In this document: piece after piece, positions 25,696 through 34,015 of the stretch
Position numbering within the stretch: the stretch's first letter is position 1
Layout of the letters: each line of letters opens with the position of its first letter
Source of the DNA: BS750m-G57 sp964607575
GTDB taxonomy: Bacteria; Planctomycetota; Phycisphaerae; SM23-33
Length of the DNA: 64,000 nt
Reading direction: 5' to 3'
Assembly: GCA_964607575.1 (NCBI GenBank)
Contig: CAZSLS010000006.1
Coordinates: 17,466 to 81,465 of the forward strand
Program-made: the position numbers and the translations under genes
The notes under the pieces: model-generated
Seen by the model: the letters and a program-made list of their open reading frames with translations, nothing else
Told to the model about the DNA's origin: nothing
The model's database searches: none

Positions 25696-28566
25696 ATGCG
25701 ATATCGAATCTTGCCGGCGATGCTTGTCGTGGTCGCGGTCTGTCGGACCGCGCCGGCGGAGTTCCCGTTGACCGCAAAGCCTGAAGTTGTCGAGGCGTGG
25801 AAGGATATGCGTTTCGGTATGTTCCTCTGCTGGGGACCGGTCAGCCTTACCGGTAAGGAGATCGGATGGTCGCGGGGAGCGCCCCCCTGGGGGCGCCGCA
25901 AGGGCGTTCGCGGCGGGAAAGGCCCCACGCCGGCGGCGGTCTACGACAAACTCTACACCAAGTGGAAGCCCGACAAGTTCGATGCCGAGCAGTGGGTGAA
26001 AATCGCCAAGGACGCCGGGCAGAAGTACTTGATCTTCCTGGTCAAGCATCACGACGGATTCTGTCTGTACGACACGAAGCTGACGGACTTTAAGTCTACC
26101 GGCCCGGCGTCGGCGTGGAAGGTCGACGTGATGAAGCACGTCACCGACGCCTGTCACAAACACGACCTGAAACTGATAATCTACTACTCCCAGCCGGACT
26201 GGCATCATCCGGATTTTCTCGGTGAGAATCACCAGCGATATATCAAGTATCTCCACGGACAGATACGCGAACTGCTGACGAACTACGGGAAGATAGACGG
26301 GCTCTGGTTCGACAATCTCCGGGGACGCGGAAATAACCCCGCGGCGGCTAAGCTGTGGGACTCTGAGAAACTGTTCAAAATGGCCCGCGGCATTCAGCCG
26401 CACCTCATCATCAATGATCGCTGCGGGCTTGACGCGGATTTCTACACGCCCGAACAGCACGTCGGACGATCGGACACAAAACGGTCGTGGGAAAGCTGCA
26501 TCACCCTCGGTACGCAGTGGGCGTGGAAGCCCGACGACAAACTCAAGCCGTACACCGACGGGCTTCGGATGCTGATCCTCTGTGCGGTGGGGGATGGTAA
26601 CCTGGCCCTGAACACCAACCCCATGCCCGACGGGAGAATCGAACCGCGCCAGGTGATCAGCTTCCAGAAAATCGGAAAGTGGATGAAGAAATACGGGGAA
26701 TCGATTTACGGCACGCGCGGCGGTCCGTTCATCTCGCCGGATCGCAACGCCCGCAGGTTCAACTCCGCGCGCGATGGTTTCAAACTCCCGACGAAGCGGT
26801 GGTGGGGCGGTTCGACCTGCAAGGGCAAGACCGTCTACCTGCACATCCTCAGATGGCCTGCCGATTCGGTCACCCTCCCGCCGATAGATCGGAAGATAGT
26901 CTCGCACTCGGTCCTGACCGGCGGTAAAGCTATCGTCAAGCAGACCGCCGGCGGTATTACTGTAAGCGTTCCAAAGGACCATCGCGACGATCTGGACACA
27001 ATCGTCAAACTCGAATTCGACAGGTCAGTGGCGGGGATGGAACCTGTCAAACCGAAGGCCTATAAGCCGACTCATTGCAAAGTCAGCGAGAAGAAAGCAA
27101 AGGACGGAACCAGTCTGCTGACAGTGCGCAGGCCCGACGGAAAGACCGTCGCCGCTTACCAGGTCAAGCTCCGGCCCAACCATAGCCCCGCGACGTCTGA
27201 GGATAACGAACTGATCAGGAAATGGCGGGAGTGGAAGTACGGAGCGTTCCTCTGTTTCAATTCAAACCAGTTCAGCGGTAAGGAATTCTGCGACATCAAG
27301 GATCCCATGCTTTACGGTCCACAGCAATTGGATGTCAAACAATGGATTACCACCTTCAAGACCGCGGGCATGACGCACGCGGTGCTTACCGCTCGTCACA
27401 CTTCGGGCTTTCTTCTCTGGGACAGCGCCACAACGGATTTCGACGTGGCCTCGAGCGGAAACAAGACCGACGTGGTTAAGGCCTACGTTCAGGAATGCAG
27501 GCGCCAGGGACTCATTCCCGGTTTCTACTATTGCCTGTGGGGCGGTAAGAACTGTGGACCTTCAGGAAAGAAGGAGCTTCCCGGCGCTCGGGCCATGATC
27601 CTGGCGCAGCTCCACGAACTCGCGACCCGCAACGGACATATCCCTTATTTCTGGATCGACATGATGAACTGGGCGCCGGCGGACCTGACGGCCCAGGAAA
27701 TCTATGACTCGATCAAGAACGTCAATCCGCAGACAGTTGTGCTCTTCAACCAGCACATACAGGACGGTAGTCGGCTCAAGTACTTTCCAACAGATGTCAT
27801 TAACGGTGAGATGATGCCTCCGCCCGCATCAGGCCACGCCGCAAGGCGCAAAGTCGGAGACAAGACCTATTACCTTCCTTTCGAATTCGAGCCCTGCTCC
27901 CAGAGCAGGGCAGGCGGACCGGGGGGCGTATACAGGAACTATTGCTGGTTCACTTACGGCGGTGGTAAGGGGTTCGCCCCCAGCAGACCTTTTTCCGTGC
28001 GGCTTATTTACAAGCATATCAAGCAGGCTCGCGACCGGGGCGCCAGCAATATTCTCCTGTCGTGCGCCCCCGACCATACGGGGCGGTTTCGCAAGCTGGA
28101 TGTCGAGCAGATCATCCTTCTCTCGCGCGTTATGAAAGACCCGTCGCTCTTGCCTCCGGCGCCCATTACTGCCGGCTGCAAGGCGACCGCATCAGGCGTC
28201 TGGCCGAATCCTCGATTGGATGCGGGTTTGGCGTTCGATGATGACATGACCACACGTTGGGGCGGCGCCACCGACAGTAAATCGGGCTGGTTGGCGGTGG
28301 ATCTCGGCGCCGAGAAAACGTTCGGACGCGTGTTTATCAGCGAGGCTTACGATCGGATCCAGAAGTTCGAACTGCAGATAAAGAAGGGCGATTCGTGGCG
28401 GACGTTTTATAAGGGCGCCAAGATTGGCGAGAAGTTCTCCGCGGCCTTTGCTCCCGTTACGGCGCGTCACGTGCGTTTGAATATCATCGAGGCTTCGCAC
28501 GTGCCGACGATCTGGGAAGTCCAGCTTTTAGCACCCAAAGCCGCAAAGAAACGCCTACGCGAGTGA
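25696..28566 (+). CDS. Exported tandem GH29-like fucosidase with F5/8C domain
   Basis: 956 aa with a signal peptide (MRYRILPAMLVVVAVCRTAPA) and GAGGTGG upstream. Two alpha-L-fucosidase-type barrels occur in one chain: the first at ~25-390 with candidate nucleophile D206 in GLWFDNL, the second at ~500-830 with candidate nucleophile D655 in YFWIDMM. An F5/8-type C (discoidin) domain forms the last ~130 residues. Two GH29 barrels in one protein is unusual; the two halves are quite divergent, so they may act on different linkages or one may only bind. It sits between HzsA-like copy 3 and the PD40 protein. Confidence 0.82.
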   Translation: MRYRILPAMLVVVAVCRTAPAEFPLTAKPEVVEAWKDMRFGMFLCWGPVSLTGKEIGWSRGAPPWGRRKGVRGGKGPTPAAVYDKLYTKWKPDKFDAEQWVKIAKDAGQKYLIFLVKHHDGFCLYDTKLTDFKSTGPASAWKVDVMKHVTDACHKHDLKLIIYYSQPDWHHPDFLGENHQRYIKYLHGQIRELLTNYGKIDGLWFDNLRGRGNNPAAAKLWDSEKLFKMARGIQPHLIINDRCGLDADFYTPEQHVGRSDTKRSWESCITLGTQWAWKPDDKLKPYTDGLRMLILCAVGDGNLALNTNPMPDGRIEPRQVISFQKIGKWMKKYGESIYGTRGGPFISPDRNARRFNSARDGFKLPTKRWWGGSTCKGKTVYLHILRWPADSVTLPPIDRKIVSHSVLTGGKAIVKQTAGGITVSVPKDHRDDLDTIVKLEFDRSVAGMEPVKPKAYKPTHCKVSEKKAKDGTSLLTVRRPDGKTVAAYQVKLRPNHSPATSEDNELIRKWREWKYGAFLCFNSNQFSGKEFCDIKDPMLYGPQQLDVKQWITTFKTAGMTHAVLTARHTSGFLLWDSATTDFDVASSGNKTDVVKAYVQECRRQGLIPGFYYCLWGGKNCGPSGKKELPGARAMILAQLHELATRNGHIPYFWIDMMNWAPADLTAQEIYDSIKNVNPQTVVLFNQHIQDGSRLKYFPTDVINGEMMPPPASGHAARRKVGDKTYYLPFEFEPCSQSRAGGPGGVYRNYCWFTYGGGKGFAPSRPFSVRLIYKHIKQARDRGASNILLSCAPDHTGRFRKLDVEQIILLSRVMKDPSLLPPAPITAGCKATASGVWPNPRLDAGLAFDDDMTTRWGGATDSKSGWLAVDLGAEKTFGRVFISEAYDRIQKFELQIKKGDSWRTFYKGAKIGEKFSAAFAPVTARHVRLNIIEASHVPTIWEVQLLAPKAAKKRLRE

Positions 28567-28587
28567 ACGCAGGTTAGGGAGTCGGTT

Positions 28588-30549
28588 ATGCGTGAAAGAC
28601 TATCCGGACGTGTCCTGTTGCTCATTGCGGCAATTGGATGGTGCGTTTCGGTCTCGGCGGGCGCCGAGGGCGACAAGGCCTTAACAACCAAGCAGACCGA
28701 ACTTCGGGCCAAGTTGAAAAAACTGCCGTTTAGAATCGTTTACGAGAGTTACCGGGGCAAGGACTGGGAGCTGTTCCTGATGAATGCCGACGGTTCCGCC
28801 GGTAAGAATCTCACCAATACACCCGACGCCGACGACATGTACCCCCACGCCTCGCCCGATGGTAAGCAGATATGTTTCGTCGTGGACCAGGGCAAGGGAT
28901 CGGGCAAATCGCGCAGCGTTTACGTGATCGGCGCTGATGGTAAGGGGCGGCGCATGATCGCACGCGATGCCCGCCAACCGTGTTGGAGCCCCGATGGGCG
29001 GAAGATCGCCTACCTGCCGGCAGAGTTCAAGCGATTCACGCTTAAGGATTTCGCCACCAAAGGCGTGGTGGTCTTCGACCTGAAGACCGCCAAGGGCGCC
29101 CCGCATCCCAACGCGAAGCTCCATCACCTATACAACCTCTGCTGGTCGCCCGCCGGCGGGTGGTTCACCGCCACCGTACACGGAGGAATGGGCCACAAGC
29201 ACGCGAATCTGGCGTTCGAGGCCGGCGGGACGAAGGTCTTCAAACTGCCCGGCGTCAATGGATGCCGCCCCGACATCAGCCCGGACGGGAAGAAAATATC
29301 CTGGAACCCCTCCGACCATGCGATCTGCGTCGGCGACCTGCAACTAGGCGCCTCGGGGCCGAAGGTGACAAACATTCGCAAGCTTGTCACGTGCGATAAA
29401 AAACATGAGGTGTATCACTCAGACTGGTCGCCGGACGGAAAGTACGTCGCGTTCTCATACGGGCCGAAGGGGGGCGAACAGGTTGGCTCGATGGCAAAAG
29501 GGTGGCATATCGCCGTCGCCGACGCCGCCGCGGACAACGTGTGGGTCACGGTTACCAAAGACGGTCTCTGCAACAAGGAGGCCGACTGGGTCGCCATTGC
29601 CCCGGCGGCGAGTTCGAAACAGGCGCGGTTGCGGGCGGAACTCAGCGAACTGCCGCACAAGATCGTCCATGAGAGTTATCGCAAGGGTAACTGGGATTTG
29701 TTCATGATGGCCGCTGACGGGTCGACGCCGGTCAACCTTACCAAAACGTCCGACACCCAGGAAATGTACCCGCACGCATCGCCCGACGGCAAGAAGATCA
29801 GCTTTGTTGCCGACGAGGGGACCGGCAGGGACAGGCAGCGAAACGTGTATCTCATGAACGCCGACGGGACGGGCCGTACGCTGGTGGCGAAAAACGCCCG
29901 CCAGCCCTGCTGGAGCCCCGACGCATCCAAACTGCTCTACGCCAGGGGCGAGTATAAGCGGTTTACATACAGCAGCTACGGAACGAAGGAACTGGTATTC
30001 TACGACCCGGTCGCCAGGCAACACACCCCGCACCCCAACACATCACTCCTTCACGCGACGTACCTTTGCTGGGCGCCGGGGGAGAAGTGGATTTTCGCCA
30101 CCGTACACGGGGGCATGGGCTTGAAGCACGCCGATGTAGCCATCGAGGCAAACGGTACGGGCGTATTCCGTCTCAAGCCCGTCCGCGGATGCAGGATGGA
30201 TGTCCGGGCCGATGGCAGGAAAATCCTGTGGAACCTCAACGACCGCGAGATTGTCACCGCGGATATCGATTTGCAGGCCGGCCCGCCGGCAATCACGAAC
30301 ATCAGAACCGTCGTCAGTTGCGACAAGAAACACATGATCTACCACGGCGATTGGTCGCCGGATGGGAAATACATCGCCTTCTCGCATGGCCCGAACGGTC
30401 AGCAGCACGTCGGACGCATGGCTCGCGGGTGGCATACCTGTGTTGCCGACGCGGCTGAGACCAACGTATGGGTAACCCTGACCACTGCCGGCGAGAGCAA
30501 CAAGGAGCCCGACTGGATTCGCGTTGCGAGTGGGGATTCGAAACCATGA
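28588..30549 (+). CDS. Exported protein with two PD40/TolB-type propellers (internal duplication)
   Basis: 653 aa, with a signal peptide (RVLLLIAAIGWCVSVSAGA). The chain is an internal duplication: residues ~28-330 and ~338-650 align along their length, both opening with HKIV/FRIVYESYR and sharing MYPHASPDGK, RQPCWSPD, VHGGMG and HSDWSPDGKYVAFS-type segments. Each half is a PD40 beta-propeller like that in the HzsA-like proteins but without haem motifs or HZS middle domain. No enzyme signature is seen; it may be a binding or scaffold partner of copy 3. The stop overlaps the next start (ATGA). Confidence 0.75.
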   Translation: MRERLSGRVLLLIAAIGWCVSVSAGAEGDKALTTKQTELRAKLKKLPFRIVYESYRGKDWELFLMNADGSAGKNLTNTPDADDMYPHASPDGKQICFVVDQGKGSGKSRSVYVIGADGKGRRMIARDARQPCWSPDGRKIAYLPAEFKRFTLKDFATKGVVVFDLKTAKGAPHPNAKLHHLYNLCWSPAGGWFTATVHGGMGHKHANLAFEAGGTKVFKLPGVNGCRPDISPDGKKISWNPSDHAICVGDLQLGASGPKVTNIRKLVTCDKKHEVYHSDWSPDGKYVAFSYGPKGGEQVGSMAKGWHIAVADAAADNVWVTVTKDGLCNKEADWVAIAPAASSKQARLRAELSELPHKIVHESYRKGNWDLFMMAADGSTPVNLTKTSDTQEMYPHASPDGKKISFVADEGTGRDRQRNVYLMNADGTGRTLVAKNARQPCWSPDASKLLYARGEYKRFTYSSYGTKELVFYDPVARQHTPHPNTSLLHATYLCWAPGEKWIFATVHGGMGLKHADVAIEANGTGVFRLKPVRGCRMDVRADGRKILWNLNDREIVTADIDLQAGPPAITNIRTVVSCDKKHMIYHGDWSPDGKYIAFSHGPNGQQHVGRMARGWHTCVADAAETNVWVTLTTAGESNKEPDWIRVASGDSKP

Positions 30550-31424
30550 GGACGCCGGCGCTGATCGCTCTGCTGGCGCTGGCCGGTGCGATGGGCGTGT
30601 CATGTCAGCGGCGCGATGACGCCGACAGCGCCAAACCCCTGCCGGTTTTCACCACCAAATCAGGCGTGGAGATGCTTCACGTACCGGGCGGGTGGTTCCA
30701 GATGGGTTCGGCTACCGGGCAGGCCGACGAAGGGCCCGTTCACCGGGTCCGGGTCGATGCGTTTCTAATGGACAAATACGAAGTGACGCAGGACCAGTTC
30801 CGGCGGCTGGAGATACCCGACCCGTCCCATTTTAAAGGTCCGCGGCGCCCGGTCGAGCATGCCACGTTCGCCGAAGTGGTTGAATTTTGCAACGAGCGTT
30901 CCCTGGCAGAGGGACTCAAGCCGTGCTACAAGCTCGAAGCTTCCGGCCGCGTGTCGCACTGCAACTTCGACGCCGACGGATACCGCCTGCCCACCGAAGC
31001 CGAGTGGGAGTATGCCTGCCGCGCCGGTACGGACGCCGATCGCTTCTTTACCGGTGGGGCGGATCGGAATCTGCGGCGATACGCCTGGTATGCGGTAAAC
31101 GCGGCGAAGAAGACGCATCCCGTGGGCCTGAAGCAGCCCAACGCCTGGGGCCTGTACGACATGTACGGAAACGTCGCCGAGTGGTGCAATGACTACTACG
31201 CCCCGGATTACTTCAAGACCAGCCCGGAAGAGAACCCTCGCGGCGCGCTGGCGACCAGGCTGATGGTCGTGCGCGGCGGGGCGTGGAATTCTTCGCCGGA
31301 CTGGTGTCGTTCGGCGGCGCGCGGCGGAGAGAACCCGCGAGTTCACGATGTGTGTTTCACTCCCGACTCATTGGGTTTTCGCTGCGTCCGCAAAGCAGTT
31401 GCGGTCAAAACTGGAAGTAGATGA
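30546..31424 (+). CDS. FGE-sulfatase (SUMF1-like) domain protein lacking one catalytic Cys
   Basis: 292 aa, starting at an ATG that overlaps the previous stop. It has a signal peptide-like N-terminus (ALIALLALAGAMG). The formylglycine-generating-enzyme fold is clear: FVPGG-type opening (LHVPGGWFQMGS), RLPTEAEWEYACRAG and GLYDMYGNVAEWCNDYY. Active FGEs need a copper-binding Cys pair five residues apart near the C-terminus; here the segment is RGGAWNSSPDWC, with C254 present but Ser249 in place of the first Cys. Genuine sulfatase maturation is therefore doubtful, and a binding or different enzymatic role is likelier. It converges on the MBOAT gene with a 20-base overlap. Confidence 0.8.
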   Translation: MRTPALIALLALAGAMGVSCQRRDDADSAKPLPVFTTKSGVEMLHVPGGWFQMGSATGQADEGPVHRVRVDAFLMDKYEVTQDQFRRLEIPDPSHFKGPRRPVEHATFAEVVEFCNERSLAEGLKPCYKLEASGRVSHCNFDADGYRLPTEAEWEYACRAGTDADRFFTGGADRNLRRYAWYAVNAAKKTHPVGLKQPNAWGLYDMYGNVAEWCNDYYAPDYFKTSPEENPRGALATRLMVVRGGAWNSSPDWCRSAARGGENPRVHDVCFTPDSLGFRCVRKAVAVKTGSR

Positions 31425-32853
31425 ACGCCTGCCCGCCGGCGGTGACGCAGGTGGCCATGTAAACGATCATGGCGACGACCAGTGCAATCCGCACAGGTGC
31501 GGGCTCAAGCAGGCTGCGGAGGCGTGACTCGTAGATGTACTGGTATGCCCAAACCGCCACGACCAGGCCCGCGGCCAGCAAGGGGAATCTCGGATCGGAC
31601 CAGCCTCCGGTGGCGATACGGCTGACGATTAACCATGCGTCGGAAACGGTTTCCGCGCGAAAGAATATCCACGCGAAAGTGACGATCGAGAACGTAATGA
31701 GCTGCTTGACCGCTCTGGGGACGTGTTTGCGGTAGAAAACTGTACCCTCCAGGCCCCGTGTCAGCAGGCGCCCGACCGCGTGGACCGCACCCCAGAGGAA
31801 GAACGTCCACATCGCCCCATGCCACAACCCCGAGATGAGCATCGTCAGGACCATATTTACGTAGGTGCGGAACTTCCCGCGCCGATTGCCCCCCAGCGGT
31901 ACGTAAACGTAGTCCCGGAACCATGTCGACAGGCTGATGTGCCACCGCTGCCAGAAGTCCCCCAGCCCGTCGGCCAGATAGGGATTGTTGAAGTTGAGCA
32001 TCAGGCGGAAACCCATCATCCGCCCCAGCCCGCGGGCCATGTCCGTGTATCCGCTGAAGTCGAAGTAGATCTGCCAGGCGAACGCAAACGTTGCCAGCAG
32101 CAGGGCGGGCGCTCCATATTCCCCCGGAGCGCCGTAGCACGGATTGACGTACATCGCCAGGTAGTCGGCCAGGGCGATCTTCTTGAACAGGCCCACCACG
32201 AACAGCGACGCACCGTCGGCTGCATCGTGCGGAGTTATCTTCGTATCGGATCGCAATTGCGGCAGGAGGTTACTTGCCCTTTCGATCGGTCCGGCGACCA
32301 GTTGCGGAAAGAGCGAGACGAACGTCGCGTAGCGTATGAAGCTGGTTTCTCGCTGGACGCGGCCGCGGTAGTAGTCGATCGTGTAGCTCATCGATTGGAA
32401 CACGAAAAACGAAACGCCCAGTGGCGGCAAGTCGATCGGCGACATCGTCCAACTCAGCCCCATCGAGGCGGCGAGGTAGTTAATCGTGGTGCTCAGGAAA
32501 GCGAAGTTAGGCTGGCTCAGGACAAAGGGCAGACCAAGCCAGGCGGCAAGGGCGTTCAGGTTGTCGACGAAGAACTGACCGTACTTGAAGAAACCCAGCA
32601 GCAGCATATTGTTGACGATGCTGCAGGTCAGCCAGGGCTTCTTCCAGCGTGTCTTGGCCATCGCGACTACGGCCAGGTAATCGACCGTCGTGGACCAGAA
32701 GATCAGCAGCAGATAGAGCGGGTTGGCATATCCGTAGAAGGCGTACGACGCCAACCACAGCCACGGCGCCTTCAACCGCGTGCGTTTGAGCAGAAGAAAG
32801 ACCGGGTATACAACGAGGAAGAAAGCCAGAAATATCCAGGTGTGGAAGAGCAT
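31405..32853 (-). CDS. MBOAT-family membrane O-acyltransferase (AlgI/PatA type)
   Basis: 482 aa with about ten membrane segments, typical of AlgI/PatA. The invariant MBOAT His is H345 in SGLWHGAMW. Other family hallmarks are YFDFSGYTDMARGLGR and LADGLGDFWQRWHISLSTW. It moves an acyl, usually acetyl, group across or at the membrane for transfer onto an exported polysaccharide or other acceptor. The SGNH-hydrolase-like gene 17 bases upstream is its usual partner type, as in PatA/PatB or AlgI/AlgJ/AlgX systems. It is the last gene of a five-gene minus-strand unit starting at 40377. Confidence 0.9.
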   Translation of the reverse strand: MLFHTWIFLAFFLVVYPVFLLLKRTRLKAPWLWLASYAFYGYANPLYLLLIFWSTTVDYLAVVAMAKTRWKKPWLTCSIVNNMLLLGFFKYGQFFVDNLNALAAWLGLPFVLSQPNFAFLSTTINYLAASMGLSWTMSPIDLPPLGVSFFVFQSMSYTIDYYRGRVQRETSFIRYATFVSLFPQLVAGPIERASNLLPQLRSDTKITPHDAADGASLFVVGLFKKIALADYLAMYVNPCYGAPGEYGAPALLLATFAFAWQIYFDFSGYTDMARGLGRMMGFRLMLNFNNPYLADGLGDFWQRWHISLSTWFRDYVYVPLGGNRRGKFRTYVNMVLTMLISGLWHGAMWTFFLWGAVHAVGRLLTRGLEGTVFYRKHVPRAVKQLITFSIVTFAWIFFRAETVSDAWLIVSRIATGGWSDPRFPLLAAGLVVAVWAYQYIYESRLRSLLEPAPVRIALVVAMIVYMATCVTAGGQAFIYFQF

Positions 32854-32870
32854 ATAGTCGTTCTGCCAGG

Positions 32871-33998
32871 TCAGTCTCCGGCGAAGCGAATGAACGCCTC
32901 ATTGGCGAGCAGTTGTCTTGCCAGCAGCACATAACCTTCGTCGAGGGGATGGCTGGCGTCGGCGTAGGTCCCGCTGGGCAGCGGTTTGGGAACGTAGTGC
33001 GGGATATCGTGGTCTCCGAGCCAGGTGTGGGCTTTGGCGGTCAGAGTCATGTAAGCGGCGAGGCTTCTTTTTGTGAGCATGTGCTCGTTGAACGGCCCGA
33101 CCACGACGAACACGCGGTTGCCCCTGGCGGCCAGGATATCGATGGTTCGCTTGAAGCATCGCCATTGGAACGAATCGTCCAGGTCGACCCATGGCGGGTC
33201 GAACTGACCGATATCCTTTTCAATCCATGGGCGAATGTCGGGCTTGGGCGTTGGCGGCTCATCGGGCGAGGGAAGCTTCAGCGTTATGGCGTCGGCGGGA
33301 TTGGCGCGAGGGTTGTCGATCGTCCAGGTCGGCAGGTCGGAGTTGTCGAAGTATGCGATGTGCATATGATCGGCCCAGGCGAAGACGGGGACTTTGCGGG
33401 CGATCAGCACGCCGAGGCGATGAGCTTTCGGGCGGTCGTAACACTCGGGGCGCTGGATGAATTGGCCGATGAGGTCCGGATGGTTTATCGAGCGTTCCTT
33501 ACCGCCGGACAGATCGCCTCTGGGCGAACTCATCCACAGGAGGTTGCAGTGCAGGATGACTTTCCTGCCCGAGATGCCCCGCCCGTAGTGTTCCATCAGT
33601 CCGGCCAGTGCGGCTGGATGGATACCGTCGACGCCCATATTGGCAAACCGAGCGTCACCAGGCGCCCTGTTAAGGTGGGCCGGAAGCGTTTGGTCCTTGC
33701 CGACAAAGTGGCCCCAAATGACCGAATCGCCCACGACCAGCGTAGTGTCGCGGTCGGCGGAGATCTTGTCGCAGTAGCGGTCGTACGTCCAGTAATCGTT
33801 GCCGAGGCTGAACGGCATGCGGTGGTTGGTCTCGATGCGGATCGGCTCGATCTGCTCCCAGGCGAAAGGAATCGCCGCCAGGATCGCAGCCGCGATGCCC
33901 AGCGCAATGATCCACTCACGCGGTGAGAGGCGCACATTGTTGGCGGCAAACGGCGTGTCATCAGAACTGCTGTCGCTTGCTGTGTCTCTATGACCCAT
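32871..33998 (-). CDS. Membrane-anchored SGNH hydrolase-like acyltransferase partner
   Basis: 375 aa. One transmembrane helix (~29-46, WIIALGIAAAILAAIPFAW) follows a charged N-terminus, placing the domain outside the membrane. The GDS block is VVGDSVIWG with nucleophile S92; the C-terminal D347-x-x-H350 (DASH) completes the SGNH triad. Such proteins partner MBOATs to pass acyl groups to extracytoplasmic polymers. The spacing of 17 bases to the MBOAT gene and the Ser-Asp-His set support that role; the acceptor is unknown. Confidence 0.78.
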   Translation of the reverse strand: MGHRDTASDSSSDDTPFAANNVRLSPREWIIALGIAAAILAAIPFAWEQIEPIRIETNHRMPFSLGNDYWTYDRYCDKISADRDTTLVVGDSVIWGHFVGKDQTLPAHLNRAPGDARFANMGVDGIHPAALAGLMEHYGRGISGRKVILHCNLLWMSSPRGDLSGGKERSINHPDLIGQFIQRPECYDRPKAHRLGVLIARKVPVFAWADHMHIAYFDNSDLPTWTIDNPRANPADAITLKLPSPDEPPTPKPDIRPWIEKDIGQFDPPWVDLDDSFQWRCFKRTIDILAARGNRVFVVVGPFNEHMLTKRSLAAYMTLTAKAHTWLGDHDIPHYVPKPLPSGTYADASHPLDEGYVLLARQLLANEAFIRFAGD

Positions 33999-34015
33999 AG
34001 TTATCCGGCAGGGGG

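Noticed and set aside
25198..26982. 594-codon antisense frame over HzsA-like copy 3 and the GH29 gene
   Set aside because: Spans two real genes on the other strand and has no recognisable domain.
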